64,000 bases of DNA from Nelumbo lutea (GCA_022828595.1 JAKGHH010000001.1:140201017-140265016); one strand, 5' to 3'. Shown: positions 10,959-21,300, counted from the first letter of the stretch. Translations and numbers: made by a program. Notes: generated by a model not told the origin, from the letters alone.

Positions 10959-11461
10959 GCTTCCACTTGCACTTAAGTCCAATCAGGTACAAGCCGGAGT
11001 CCCATGCTTTCCATGTGTTTCTCAAACACTTTCTGTGATGGTGGCTTCGTCAATAGGTCTGCTACATTTTCCGCTGACGCTACCTTCTGAATCAGGATGT
11101 CTTCTCTACCAACAATCTCCCTTAGTACATGGTACTTCCTCTCGATGTGCTTCGACTTCGAGTGGGCTCGTGGCTCCTTAGCCTGAATAATTGCTCCATT
11201 GTTGTCACACAACAATGGGATGGGTGATGTGATGGATGGAACTACTCCCAACTCGTGAACGAACTTCTTCATCCACACGGCTTCTTTGGCAGCCTCGCTT
11301 GCGGCAATGTACTCGGCCTCGGTCGTGGAGTCTACAGTGGACTCCTGTTTGCTGCAGCAAACAGCACACGATGCTATCGTGAAAACATATCTAGATGTAA
11401 ACTTTCTATCATCTGGATCCAACTGGAAATCGGCATCTATATATCCTGGGATCTGTAGTGA
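9038..11461 (-). mobile_element. Copia-A copy 1, truncated (3' LTR plus RNase H end of pol)
   Basis: Minus-strand copia remnant inside the gypsy element: a complete LTR (9038-10958) and the last 500 bp of pol. The same family recurs at 37369-53861 and 58657-64000. Similarity to the other copies stops at 11461, in the middle of RNase H. The rest of the element and its 5' LTR are lost to a deletion that also removed the gypsy gag start. Confidence 0.85.
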
Positions 11462-11575
11462 AAACATATCCAGCTGTGGCATGATCCGGGCACTCCTAGC
11501 TGGCTGCTGACTGGCTCCTTGTTGACAACGGACGACACCTGAGAAGATGGAAAAGAAGGATTCCCGGGGATTCAC
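10973..11575 (-). pseudogene. Chimaeric open frame: gypsy LTR joined to Copia-A RNase H
   Basis: An uninterrupted 200-codon frame. The first 40 or so residues come from gypsy LTR sequence (MNPRESFFSIFSGVV). The rest is the copia RNase H from IPGYIDADFQ to the natural end GLRLVPDWT. Unlike the Copia-A copy at 46351-47271, it keeps YIDADF, STTEAEYIAA and LLCDNNGAI, which carry catalytic acidic residues. The YIDADF block lacks the part of RNase H normally in front of it. A minus-strand LTR TATA box (11780-11788) lies about 200 bp upstream. It is a fusion created by deletion; there is no evidence that it is expressed. Confidence 0.6.
11462..11474. other. Filler sequence at a deletion junction
   Basis: Between the end of Copia-A similarity and the gypsy LTR. 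Together with its flanks it reads GTGAAAACATATCCAG, which resembles the copia sequence 80 bp away (GTGAAAACATATCTAG at about 11380). This suggests templated filler DNA from end-joining repair. Confidence 0.5.
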
Positions 11576-12387
11576 CCGGTGGGAATACTCCGAAACTTAA
11601 GTCAGAACATTGGGAAAGGAAAAAGAAGAGTGTGAAAGCTAAGAGTGTAGGTCGCGCTTTATCACTGTGCTCGACAGATTAGCTCACGAGTAAGTAAAGA
11701 CTCAGGTGGGAATATGAGAGTGCGGAAGTATTCAACAATCTGAGAAAAAAGATATCTCTTCTCTCATTTGCCTCAAGGGCTTTTATAGGGTAGTTCTTGT
11801 CAAATCGGATGTAACCACCACTAGGCTCCTGTTGCAGTCGTTACCTGCCTGGGCCGCGCAGGTGATCGTTACAACGTACCTCTTGATCGGATGAGTGACA
11901 CGTCTTAAAGGGGGCAGGCATGCCTCCGCCTACTGAGAGGCGTGGGTGCAAACTGTCGAAAGGACAAGGACTGCATCGTCAATTAAGAGACATGGCGCAG
12001 TCTGATTGGTACGTTTGTCAGTTAGAAGCTTCTTGAGAAACGTCCGCACTGCTCATTTGCGAACTACTTTGTAGCATGCCTAGGAATGCTTCGGGGTTAC
12101 CCTTACTAAGGCTGTTCTCTGGGGTGACTTATTCGCTTAGGGGCTGGAGCGAGCTGGTTTCCCTAACTCACGAGCTGAAACAGTCTTGGAATATCCCCTT
12201 TTGGGTAGCTCGGGGGACCCGGAGCTCGTGTTGTAGCGAGCTCCTCATACAGCGAACTATGATGTAACAAGCTGTTCTATGGGCTCGTTATTTAACCATG
12301 ATCAGGCTATGATGCTGAATTGTTGCCCATACTGAGTCAAGTACACGTGCCATTATTTCATAGGTCGAGTCAAATCATTCTCCATTA
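11475..12387 (-). repeat. 5' LTR of the Tat gypsy element
   Basis: Partner of 1124-2022. The plus-strand left end is TGTGGCATGATCCGG and the right end CTCCATTA, where the left LTR has CTCCATCA. The expected primer-binding site next to 11475 is missing because the junction there is with truncated Copia-A. Confidence 0.85.
11780..11788 (-). promoter_or_regulatory. TATA box in the gypsy 5' LTR
   Basis: CTATAAAAG on the minus strand, equivalent to 1415-1423 in the other LTR. It now lies upstream of the chimaeric frame at 11575-10973. Confidence 0.55.
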
Positions 12388-12394
12388 GTACAGA
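12388..12394. repeat. Target-site duplication of the gypsy element, right copy
   Basis: GTACAGA, identical to 1117-1123. Confidence 0.75.
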
Positions 12395-12424
12395 TTACAT
12401 TATTTCTGCTATGCAATTCCAGCA
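12395..12424 (+). repeat. 3' LTR of the left copia element, second piece
   Basis: After the duplication the sequence continues TTACATTATTTCTGCTATGC and ends TTCCAGCA, a typical copia LTR end in CA. Joining it to 661-1123 restores one LTR. Confidence 0.6.
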
Positions 12425-13639
12425 TAAAAAATAAATAAAATAAAATAAAAAACTGTCAAAAATTATTGTTTGGATTGATGATTCGACCGCACAAATTAAC
12501 AATTTTTGGCCCAAGAGGGATTTTAAGAACCGATTACCTGAATGATTCTCGGATCAACCAATCGGGTTCGGTTTTCAAAACCATGATACGATTTAAACTT
12601 TGAAAGTGTCATCACTCCTCCGTTGAACCTCAGTTCGTTGATTGAAAACTGCCACGAATTAGTGTGCACAAGACATAACCTCAACGTTAAATGCTGACAC
12701 GGTTAGGAAGCAAACCCGGCTGCTGACCGGAGAGACATTGATTTGAACTCTGGATTGAGTTGCCGATACAAACATAACCATATTTCATATTTGGCATGCA
12801 AATTATTGGGGGATTTTGGGGCCACAGCATGTCCAACCCTGCTAAAAGCAATAGGGCTGCAAATGGTGCACTATTGTCCCAAATTAAATTTCATCTCATT
12901 AAGGGTGATCCGCATTCAATCTGTTATAATAATTGGATCATTTTTCACTTCTATCCATTAATCTGGTATTATCTGATTCAACTTGTATATATAGTTAAGA
13001 TTTATATTGTATATATTACTAAAATTGACTTGCATGTATTTTTCTTCAAGGCCTTGAATGTTGTGTTTTACTAAATTGGTAGAAGTTAAAGTATCATTCT
13101 AAAATTCTTACACGGATAGTACATAACCAAGAGAAGCTCAGACTTTGAAGCAAAGAGAAAGAACCAAAAAAAACAAAAAGGTTCAAGATCTCGTCGTAAT
13201 CACTTGAGCTCTGATACATGAGCTAGACCAGTGAGAAGTGAGAACTGAGATCTTACGCTTTCTTCCAAGGATAGCCGCTTCCAAAATCCAAACCCCAACT
13301 GTATTTGAGCTAAGATGGAACTTAGTTTATTTATCCAAGTGGAATCCCAGGGCCACCATCTGAAAGCCTAAACCTGCCCAGTGTCTTGTAGAGAGGTAAT
13401 CCAACCAATTACCAAATGCAGAGCGTCCTGATGCCCATGGCTAACCTCTTAAACCCCCACCAGGCCGGATCCCATATGCCTAAAGGTTCTGCCAAAGGAG
13501 CCCTCTTGGTAGAATAAATTTGGGCTAATGGGTTAACCATGTAGGTTAGTAGATGGGCTTGGGCCTATTTTTTTCTTCTCTTTTCTGTAGATATAATAAA
13601 TAGTAATCCAAGATTTAGGTACAGGCCAAATGCGGCCTA
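12425..13639. other. Intergenic, no gene recognised
   Basis: Begins with an A-rich stretch of AAATA-type repeats. No coding trace or clear element was found. GAGCTCTGATACATGAGC at about 13206 faintly resembles a minus-strand copia primer-binding site, but no LTR was seen beside it. Confidence 0.4.
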
Positions 13640-14310
13640 TTCTAAGGTTAAATTTGGGAGTGCTTAAAAATAAGTTTTTATTTAAATAAACACTTATTTG
13701 TGTCTGAGAAATAAGAATGAAATAAGTGTTTATTCTGAGAATAATTATTTTTTTGAGAAGCTCAAATTATGGGCTTATTTTTAAGATTCTGAATCTCCTG
13801 TCCACTAGAATTCTATCAACACTTATCCACAAAACGCTACAGGTGTGCATCAAGAATATCTCCGCATCATAATAACATAGAATCATACGTGATAGTTTCT
13901 TTGTGCGGCTGCAATGTCACCTATGTGGGTGCACAGTTCTTTTGGGTAGGAAATCTGAACTGTATTTTTAAGTGCTTATTAAATAAGTGTTTGTTTCCTT
14001 TATGGCCTATCTTGGCCCACCATGTCAATTTGAAAATACCTGTACTACCCCTCTTTAAAATAAGTGTTTTTTCATTAAACACTCATAGCCCTTATTTTGT
14101 ATCACTTAAAATAAGTACTTAATTCAAATAAGTAGTTAAAATAAGTGGTGGGACCATACAATAAGTGGAAAATAAGCACTTATTCTTGTTTGGCAAAAAA
14201 GTCAGGGATATGTGCTTATTTCAAAAATTAAGTGCTTAAAAATAAGCAACTTTTGGGCTACTTATTTTAAGTACTTAAAATTTAAGTGCTTATTCCTTTT
14301 TTCTAGGACG
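13640..14310. repeat. Cluster of AATAAGTGCTTATTT-like motifs (probable MITE remnants)
   Basis: Variants of AAGTGCTTA and AATAAGTG, in both orientations, recur about twenty times in two blocks (13640-13790 and 13960-14310). They are rich in self-complementary pairs. The outer ends are roughly inverted (AGTGCTTAAAAATAAG against CTTATTTTAAGTACTT). This looks like a foldback MITE, possibly duplicated, but exact ends and target duplications could not be fixed. Confidence 0.45.
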
Positions 14311-14440
14311 AGTTTGTCCCTAAAAAATTCTGATATGATGAAATTGCCCTCGTAAATGAAGAAAACCCTATTGTCTTCTCCATTCATGTAAGGTCCATGA
14401 GTAGTGGTGGGTGATGTCTGGGAGGGTGACTAACAACCAG

Positions 14441-14914
14441 TAAGGGTGGATTCAAGCCAAGCTGAGTCGAATATCTAGTTATTCGAGCTCAGCTCACCAA
14501 TATAGTATGAGGCTCGAGTTCGAGTCAAAAGCTCGTAAGCTCAAGCTCGACCATGAGCCAAAAGTTTTATAAAAATAGAAATTATGCATATAACAAATTT
14601 ATTTTTTATTTGATTTTAAAAAATTAAGAATTATGAAAACTAATTATTATTATATATATAGTATTGTATATATATATATTATTTTCTATATGTATAATGT
14701 TTTTATATTTATTATTCTTTTATATGTGTGTGTATATTTGTATGTATGTATGTATGTATACAAATATACATATATTTAAAAGCTTGATTAGTCTTACAAG
14801 TCTCACGAGTTGAGTTTTATTAGGCTCAAAGCTTGGTTTAGACCGAATCAAATTGAGCTTTTCATGAGCTAAGCTTCAATAGCTCGTGAAAAGTTCGGCT
14901 TGTGGTCACCCCTA
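14441..14914. mobile_element. hAT-like non-autonomous element, decayed
   Basis: The left end TAAGGGTGGATTCAAGCC is similar to the inverted right end TAGGGGTGACCACAAGCC. The interior has repeated GAGCTCGAGCTC-type words and simple repeats: TA-rich at 14650-14690 and (TGTA)n near 14740. No matching 8-bp flanks remain, so class assignment rests on the TAGGGGTG-type ends. Confidence 0.5.
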
Positions 14915-15049
14915 GAGATTGGGATATGAAAACTACTTAGTTTCTTGCTGGTGACGACAAGTATGACCATCCCAACACCCGTATTTCAACCATTTACCTT
15001 TTTTGAATTTTTTTTGCACATTTCACCGAAAAATCCCATTCTCTTGTTT

Positions 15050-15420
15050 TTGTTTGGATTTTTTTGGAATACTACTCTAATAATAATGTGTTATTGTACT
15101 TTTGTTTGGATGTTCTTGCGTAATATAGTGATTAATATGCATAATCTGTTATTTTTTTTTTTGGATTTTTGGAATATTACTCCAATAATATGTAATTCCT
15201 GATTTTCTTTTGTTATTTCTTGCAAGTGAGTATTAATGTATTACTTGATTTATTTCTTTGATGTTCTTGTGTGGTATAGTGATTAATGTGCATAATCTAT
15301 TGTTTTTGGATTTTTTGGAATATTACCTTGAATAACTTGTGATTAATATCCACTATCCTTTTTTTGGATTTTTTGTAATATTAATGTGAATAATATGTAA
15401 TTCTAAGTTTTTATTGTTAT
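15050..15420. repeat. Imperfect tandem duplication, about 150-bp unit
   Basis: TAGTGATTAATATGCATAATCTGTT at 15127 recurs with few changes at 15278. Each is followed by TTTTTGGATTTTTGGAATATTAC, with further partial repeats at 15055 and 15365. The sequence is AT-rich and non-coding. Confidence 0.6.
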
Positions 15421-15450
15421 TTATTGCATAAAACAGTTAATAATATGTAA

Positions 15451-15476
15451 CTAGCGGGGACCCGTGCGATGCACGG
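15451..15476 (-). repeat. Helitron 3' terminus: hairpin plus CTAG
   Basis: On the minus strand a hairpin CCGTGC-ATC-GCACGG (15476-15462) is followed by GTCCCCG and CTAG, then host T. A short GC-rich palindrome, a few bases, then CTRR next to T is the standard Helitron 3' end. It stands out sharply in AT-rich surroundings. Confidence 0.65.
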
Positions 15477-15507
15477 AATTTATTAAGCGAAAGCTAAATA
15501 ATAGAAA

Positions 15508-15960
15508 GTGTCATTTACTAAAATACCCCTTATAGTTTCATGGATTTACTAAAATCTACCCCATAGTTAAAATTTTACTAAAACACCACTTATAATTTGC
15601 AATGGATTTAATCAATGTTCCATTAGATGATAGTGGAAAATGATAGTGTTGACCCTAATGTTCATTTAAATAAATTTAATAAAAAGAAAATAAAATAAAA
15701 ATACCATTTTTCCCTTTATAAGACACGGGAAACCACTATATTGTCTATATTTGGTTAATTTTGTTTTCTATAAAAAAAGTGTTAAGGGTATTTTTGGAAT
15801 AAAAAATCATGGGTCTAATGGCAAAACAAACACTCCTTAATGAAATGTTGATTAAGTAAATAAGTTGTAAAATATATGGAATGTTTTAATAAAATGAAAA
15901 TTATAAGGTAGATTTAAGTAAATATGTAAAACTATAAGATGTGTTCTAGTAAATGACCCT
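15508..15960. mobile_element. Foldback MITE, complete copy
   Basis: Long imperfect inverted arms of about 130 bp. The left arm starts GTCATTTACTAAAATACCCC. The right arm inverted starts GTCATTTACTAGAACACATC and continues to match (ATAGTTT, ATTTACT, AAATCTACC). There is no coding capacity. The right two-thirds recurs at 35500-35765. Confidence 0.7.
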
Positions 15961-16086
15961 AATAAAACCACGTAAGAATATACAATTGTTTTATATTTTC
16001 AAATTTTTAAATAATTAATAACTATTCATATTTATATACTACTTTTAATAACTTTTTATAATACAAATATAACAATAGTTAATTTC

Positions 16087-16206
16087 AGTTAGGTTTATTC
16101 ATCAAATTGATGAAACTGACCACGGGGGGAAAATCTTCCCCATTTCCACCTCATTCGGGGAGGATCTCCACAGAGATCGGGGAAATAGGGAAAATTGCCA
16201 TCCCTA
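16087..16206. repeat. GC-richer repeat remnant
   Basis: Contains GGGGAGGATCTCC and GATCGGGGAAATAGGG, and ends TTGCCATCCCTAG. On the minus strand that is CTAGGGATGGCAA, a start seen in dispersed plant repeats. It stands out from flanks of about 80% AT. The class is not certain. Confidence 0.35.
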
Positions 16207-17136
16207 GTTGGATCAAATTCATTTTGGTCATTTGTAAACCAACTAAAATCAAACGACCTAATCATGGATATATATTAATATTTTATATTTTAACTATAAT
16301 TTTTAATATGGAAAAGTGAGAATTTTTTCATATTTCTTAGTCTAAAATATTTTATATCATAAATCTAATTTTTAAAATTATTTTTTAATAATTGCACTAT
16401 AATTTATAAAATTAAATTTAGTTTTTAACTTTAAATCTTTTGAATCGATTGACCAAACCAAAAAATCAACCCAAACTAATACAACTTGAGTGGGTCAGTT
16501 TTCACAAAAGGTTAGTCAGTTTTAACTGACCAACTTCCCAACCTAACCAAGTCAATTTGATTAGCCAAATAACTTACAACCAACCGAACCAATTCATGAA
16601 CACTCATAATTTCTGCTAAATTAATAGTCTCATCTTTGATAAATAACAATAGTTTAATCCCCAATAATTATTGAAAATTTATAGCAAAAATACAAAATTA
16701 TTGAAAATATATTGATAATGAAAAAATACAATAATTACAAAAAATACAATAAGTACTAAAAATAAATTAACTTAATCAATAAATAGTATAATCTCAAATA
16801 ATAGTTTAATATCTAATAAATATTAATCAATAAGTTATAACAAAAACACAATAAGTACAATAAATTAAATTTAAAAATTTCACTAATAGTAGTTTAATCT
16901 CCACCAATTATTAAAAGTTTTCTACTAAATAACAAAACAAAATAAATTTATACATAATCATTGAAAATACATTTATCACAAAAGCTACAATAAATATTAA
17001 TTTTAGTATATATAATTATATAATAAATACAGATTAAGAGTTTAAAATTGTTATTAATAAATAGTAAATTTTTTGAAAGTTATTTTCTCGAATTATTACT
17101 TGATATAAGTGAAATTAGTTGTTTACAATATTATGT

Positions 17137-18870
17137 AAAAATATTAAATTATTATTAATTTCAATATTATGTTATAATTATTTTTCTACTTTTCAAAAAA
17201 TTTTAAACTTTATTACATAATTTCTTTATTTTAACTACTTAAAATCTAGTTATGTTGAATATTTTGTTATATAAAATACCAAGTTATTTAAATACTTAAA
17301 TAATATGCAAATTATTTAAAATTTTAAAATATTAGTTATTTATGGAATTTAATTATCCATAAAATCATAATGTATACTATTACTACATAATTTCATTATT
17401 AATTTTGTAATATATTAAATTATTATTAATTTTGATATTATGTTATAATTATTTTTCTTCTTTAAAGAAAATTTTAAATTTATTACATAATTTCGTTATT
17501 TTAAGTATTTAAAATTTAGCTATGATAAATATCTAGTTATTTAAATAATCTATAAAATATTTAATTTTTTTCTGTAATTCGTATTTTATTTATTTAAAGC
17601 TATTACATTATTAAATGTTTGAAAAACATTTAAATTGATGATCCAAAAAAACATAATTTAAATTTTTAGTACATAATTTCGTGATATATTTTTTAAAAAT
17701 ATAAAATTATTTATTAGATTATTTCGTTATTTTAACTATTTAAAATATAGTTATGATAAATATTTAGTTATTTACATATTTAAATAATCTATAAAAAATT
17801 TAAATTTTTTTGTTATTTGAATTTTATTTATTTAAAGCTATTACATATTATTGAATATTTAAAAAGAATTTAAATTGATAATTCGGAAAAACTTAATTTA
17901 AATTGCTAGTACCTAATTTCGTGATATATTTTGTAAAAATATAAAATTATTTTTTGTGTTTTTAATAAATATTTTAAAGTTATTATATAATTTTATATTT
18001 CATTTAATTTTGATTTATAAAAAAATAATTATTGTTAATTGAATATACACTACTATTGTAAATAAAAAATAATAATTACTGAAAACAAAATAAATATTAA
18101 ATATAGTATATATAAATAATAATGAATATACACTATTATTGTAAAATTATTACTAATAAATATAATTTTGTTGATAGTTATTTTCTATAATTATTAATTG
18201 ATATAAATGAAATTAGTTATTTACAATATTATTTAGTTATTGAAATAATATTGTTATTTAAATTCTTAAAATATTAATTAATTATTGAATTTAATAATTC
18301 ATAAAATTATAATTGCACTATTATTACATAATTCGTTATTAATTTTGTAAAATATTAAATTATTATTAATATGAATATTATGAATTCTATTATAATTATT
18401 TTTTTACTTTTAAGATTTTTTTTAATTTATTACATAATTTCGCTATTTTAACTATTTAAAATTTTGTCATGTTAAATATTTTGTTATTGAAATATTTAAA
18501 TAATATGTAAAATGTTTAAAATTTTTTATTATTTGAATTTTATTTACTTTAATGTTATTATGTAATATTAAATATTTTGTTATATTATTTATCTATTTGT
18601 AATGTTTTTTATTTAAGATTGTTAGTTATTGAAATATTTAAATAATGTTTTATTTTTGAATGTTAATTTTTTATTATTTGAATAACATTTAGATTGAATA
18701 ATTCTTAAAATTATAATTTATATTGTCACTACATAATTTCATGATGAAATTTGTAAAATATTGAATTACTAATAATATAAATATTATTAAATCTATTAAT
18801 TTTTTGTGTTTTGAATAAATATTTTAAATTTAGTATATAATTTCATTATAACATTTAAATAGTTCTGAAT
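17137..18870. repeat. AT-rich degenerate tandem array, units about 240-270 bp
   Basis: A long word near ATTACATAATTTCGTTATTTTAA, followed by TATTTAAAAT and TAGTTATG, recurs at about 17212, 17482, 17720 and 18430. Blocks 17462-17700 and 17701-17950 match along most of their length (TTATTTATTTAAAGCTATTACAT, then TAATTTCGTGATATATTTT). The array is very AT-rich with no coding trace. Similar but more scattered sequence extends left to about 16600. Confidence 0.6.
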
Positions 18871-19249
18871 TTTTTTTAATTGAAACTTTCTTTAGATAGA
18901 TATAGATAAAAGTGGGTGAGAGGATAAATAGGAATTAGGGATAGTTTATGAGAGAATCTCTCTACTAAATTAGAAATAATTTAAGAGATAAATAAGAGTT
19001 AGAGATAATTTAGGAGATAAATAGGAATTAGAAACAATTTAGGAGGAAGTGGGGGAAAGTGGTGCCACTTAGCTAAACATTAGAAAAGCAAATCCCTCTT
19101 TCTTTATGGTTGTTAGAAATAATTAAGCAAATGTGGTTTCCTTATTGGTTTATGGGTAATTATGTGGAATTAAAAAATTAAAAAAACAAAAAATTAGGAA
19201 GGAGGTTTGAAGCAAGGAGAGGGTTACTGACATGGTAGGACCAAATTTA

Positions 19250-19325
19250 ATATATATATATATTATAATTATTGTTATTTTTACTATTACTATTGGTATT
19301 ATTATTGTTATTGTTATGATAATTA
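19250..19325. repeat. AT microsatellite and TTATTG-type simple sequence
   Basis: A run of about nine TA units followed by loosely repeated TATTATTGTTATTATT words. Confidence 0.6.
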
Positions 19326-19659
19326 TGTCACGTGGGTCCTTGTATAGTTTTACGTGAACCCATATGTGTCTCAAAAGAATAATGTGGTAATTTCATTGAA
19401 AATAAACCATACAATATTCAAAAACTAACATTTATATAGATTTATGAAATAAAGGCTAAAAATGCTATTTAAATAAAATTAAGTACTTGATGGACATACT
19501 CACCTAAAAAGTACTAAAGCTAAGTATAAATGGTTTTGGAAAGGATCGCCAAAGAACAATAATTACTTATTTCTCAAATCAAGGCCAAACATAGCCATAA
19601 GCACTTAATTTTAATCAATTATTGAACAAGCTTAAGCACTTAAAAGTAAAGGAAATTTA

Positions 19660-19917
19660 TTAAACTTTATTCAAGAATGTATCACCACCATAGGCACTGA
19701 AGCCCATGCCATTATGCTTATTTCTGCCATTTTCTGAAGGCCCATTTAATGAAGGTTCCTTTGGATTATTAGCCTCATGTTTGTTTTGTCCATGTCACTC
19801 TGACTCACTCCCGATCCTAGACAGTAAATTAAAATTGGGCTTTTCCATTTGAGCCTTGGCATGTGGAACTACAGTTCCATTTTGGCCTGGTTGTGACTCA
19901 TTTGCCACACGTGAGAA
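19660..19917 (-). pseudogene. Unidentified coding-like fragment
   Basis: One minus-strand frame runs 86 codons to TAA at 19660-19662, with a single internal stop (TGA, 19795-19797). This is unusual in such AT-rich DNA. The translation is rich in N, P, G, K and H: QPGQNGTVVPHAKAQMEKPN, then FNLLSRIGSESE, the stop, and NPKEPSLNGPSENGRNKHNG. The composition recalls the linker after the zinc knuckle in LINE ORF1 or gag-like proteins, but I do not recognise it. It could also be a lost exon. Confidence 0.35.
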
Positions 19918-20177
19918 TCATATGAAAAGAGGTTGCAAAAGCAAAACCCACCTGTTTAATTTCTTCAACTTCAAGTAACCAGGATTTAATTTGCATACCT
20001 CTCGTCTCAGGATTTTTAAATAAAGGGAAGAAATAGTCAATGTTCAAACTAGATAATAAAAGAATTATATAATAAAAATAGTAAAAGCATTCATATAGCT
20101 ATAATTCATCTTATAAATATAAAATATATCGATTACAGAAGCGGCTCTACACTCTCTGTACAAAGAATGGCGATGAC

Positions 20178-20336
20178 CTAATTAGTCACCATCATCCCTG
20201 TGTTTGAGGAGGCAGCAGGGGTTTCAACTTTCAACTTTGAACCTGTAGAATTAAGGGCAGCCTCTCTTTCCTCTCCATGTGGATGTGGTAGTAATGAATC
20301 ACATTTATTAAATTCTTGGGTGCATCTCTGCAACCA
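20178..20336 (-). pseudogene. Unidentified coding-like fragment, possible last exon
   Basis: On the minus strand, after GGATTAG (possible splice acceptor), a 52-codon open frame runs to TAG at 20178-20180: WLQRCTQEFNKCDSLLPHPH, then GEEREAALNSTGSKLKVETP, then AASSNTGMMVTN. Residue usage looks like a real, hydrophilic C-terminal tail. No upstream exon could be assembled and the family is not recognised. It may be the end of a decayed host gene. Confidence 0.35.
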
Positions 20337-20841
20337 CTAATCCTCCTAACTAGATAATTTTCTTCTTGTAGATGACGCATAGATGGTGAGTTTGGGAGAA
20401 TTCAGCTAACTAAAAACCTTGCAGGAATGAACTGAACAGGAAATATAAGGCGTTGTATAGATAAAAATGCATCCTGCTGAACCTGATGAGAAAGGCATCC
20501 TTTTCATTTCTTATTAGAAAATAGAATTCAAAAACTGAATTGACTCAATGAGCCGCGGACTAAATAATTAAATTCATTTCAGAATAACATAAAGGAGAAT
20601 CATTCATCAGTAGGCATTGTGTTGTATTTGTACCTAGTTTAGTTCACATAAGTTTGGTTGAAACTCTTGCCCAGTTTCCTTGTTATCTCACCATTCAAAA
20701 AGATTCAACCTTTTAGTAATTTTTTTTTCAAACAATCTTAACCAAAATTTAATATGTAAAATTATAAACTGAACTCAGAAAAAAATTCTAAGGGTTATAT
20801 GAAGTATAGTAGCTGTGAGATTACTAATCAAAACTATATAA

Positions 20842-21201
20842 AGGTGTCATTAGACCGGTTTTGGATAGGACCCCGTTCAGTCTAAAATCAATTTTGACAG
20901 ATTGGACGGATCAATAAGATATATTGGATTGAATCAATCCGATCTAAAATTTTTATTAGATTGGATTGGATTGGATTAAGCTAATATCTGGTTCATTGAT
21001 ATAAGAATATATGTGTCAATGGACCGGGTTTGGGTTGAAACCAATGTAGATCAAAATGAATTTGAACAGACTGGACAGTCCAAACATTGAATTGGGCTGG
21101 TCCAAATTGGTCAAAAAACATTTATTGGATTGGATTGGACCTGGTCCATTTATAATGGACTTACATTGGACTAGATCGGATTGGACCAAATCCAGTTCAA
21201 T
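20842..21201. repeat. Dimeric repeat with GGATTGGATTGGA words
   Basis: Two head-to-tail related halves. One starts GTGTCATTAGACCGGTTTTGG (about 20845) and the other GTGTCAATGGACCGGGTTTGG (about 21012). Each continues with similar GACAGATTGGACGG / AACAGACTGGACAG and ATTGGATTGGATTGG stretches. Probably a MITE-like family inserted twice or duplicated. Confidence 0.5.
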
Positions 21202-21202
21202 T

Positions 21203-21204
<2 letters not shown>

Positions 21205-21256
<52 letters not shown>
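21205..21256. repeat. (TA)n microsatellite
   Basis: About 26 uninterrupted TA units. Confidence 0.95.
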
Positions 21257-21260
<4 letters not shown>

Positions 21261-21300
21261 CATAAAGAACTTCTCTAACTCAAAAACCAATTTCCTTAAA

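Larger units (their letters stand above)
1124..12387 (-). mobile_element. Tat-clade Ty3/gypsy retrotransposon, minus strand, with nested copia insertion
   Basis: Two similar sequences of about 0.9 kb (1124-2022 and 11475-12387) bound it. On the minus strand they start TGATGGAGGATGATTTGACC or a close variant and end GCCGCA or GCCACA. Between them, on the minus strand, lie gag/protease, reverse transcriptase, RNase H and integrase remnants in gypsy order. A second RNase H-like domain with GAGIVLQGP and NETKYEAL, plus an antisense extra gene downstream of pol, points to the Tat group (Retand/RIRE2/Grande-like). That assignment rests on known family architecture. Most of gag and the primer-binding site are gone, removed with part of the nested Copia-A element at 9038-11461. 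Confidence 0.85.
15451..19440 (-). mobile_element. Putative Helitron, minus strand (3' end firm, 5' end tentative)
   Basis: The 3' terminus is described separately. A possible 5' end is at 19440, where the minus strand reads TCTATATAAATG after an A, as required for insertion between A and T. No Rep/helicase coding was seen, so it would be non-autonomous. It would contain the foldback element at 15508-15960 and the AT-rich array. The 5' end could be wrong. TCTCTACTA also occurs at 18958, but on the plus strand, which is the wrong orientation for this 3' end. Confidence 0.4.

Noticed and set aside
13200..13225. GAGCTCTGATACATGAGC resembling a minus-strand copia primer-binding site
   Set aside because: No LTR end or gag was found beside it, and the match to GCTCTGATACCA is only partial.
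18958..18966. TCTCTACTA, a Helitron-type 5' start
   Set aside because: It is on the plus strand, whereas the 3' terminus found at 15451 belongs to a minus-strand element. No plus-strand 3' end was seen downstream.
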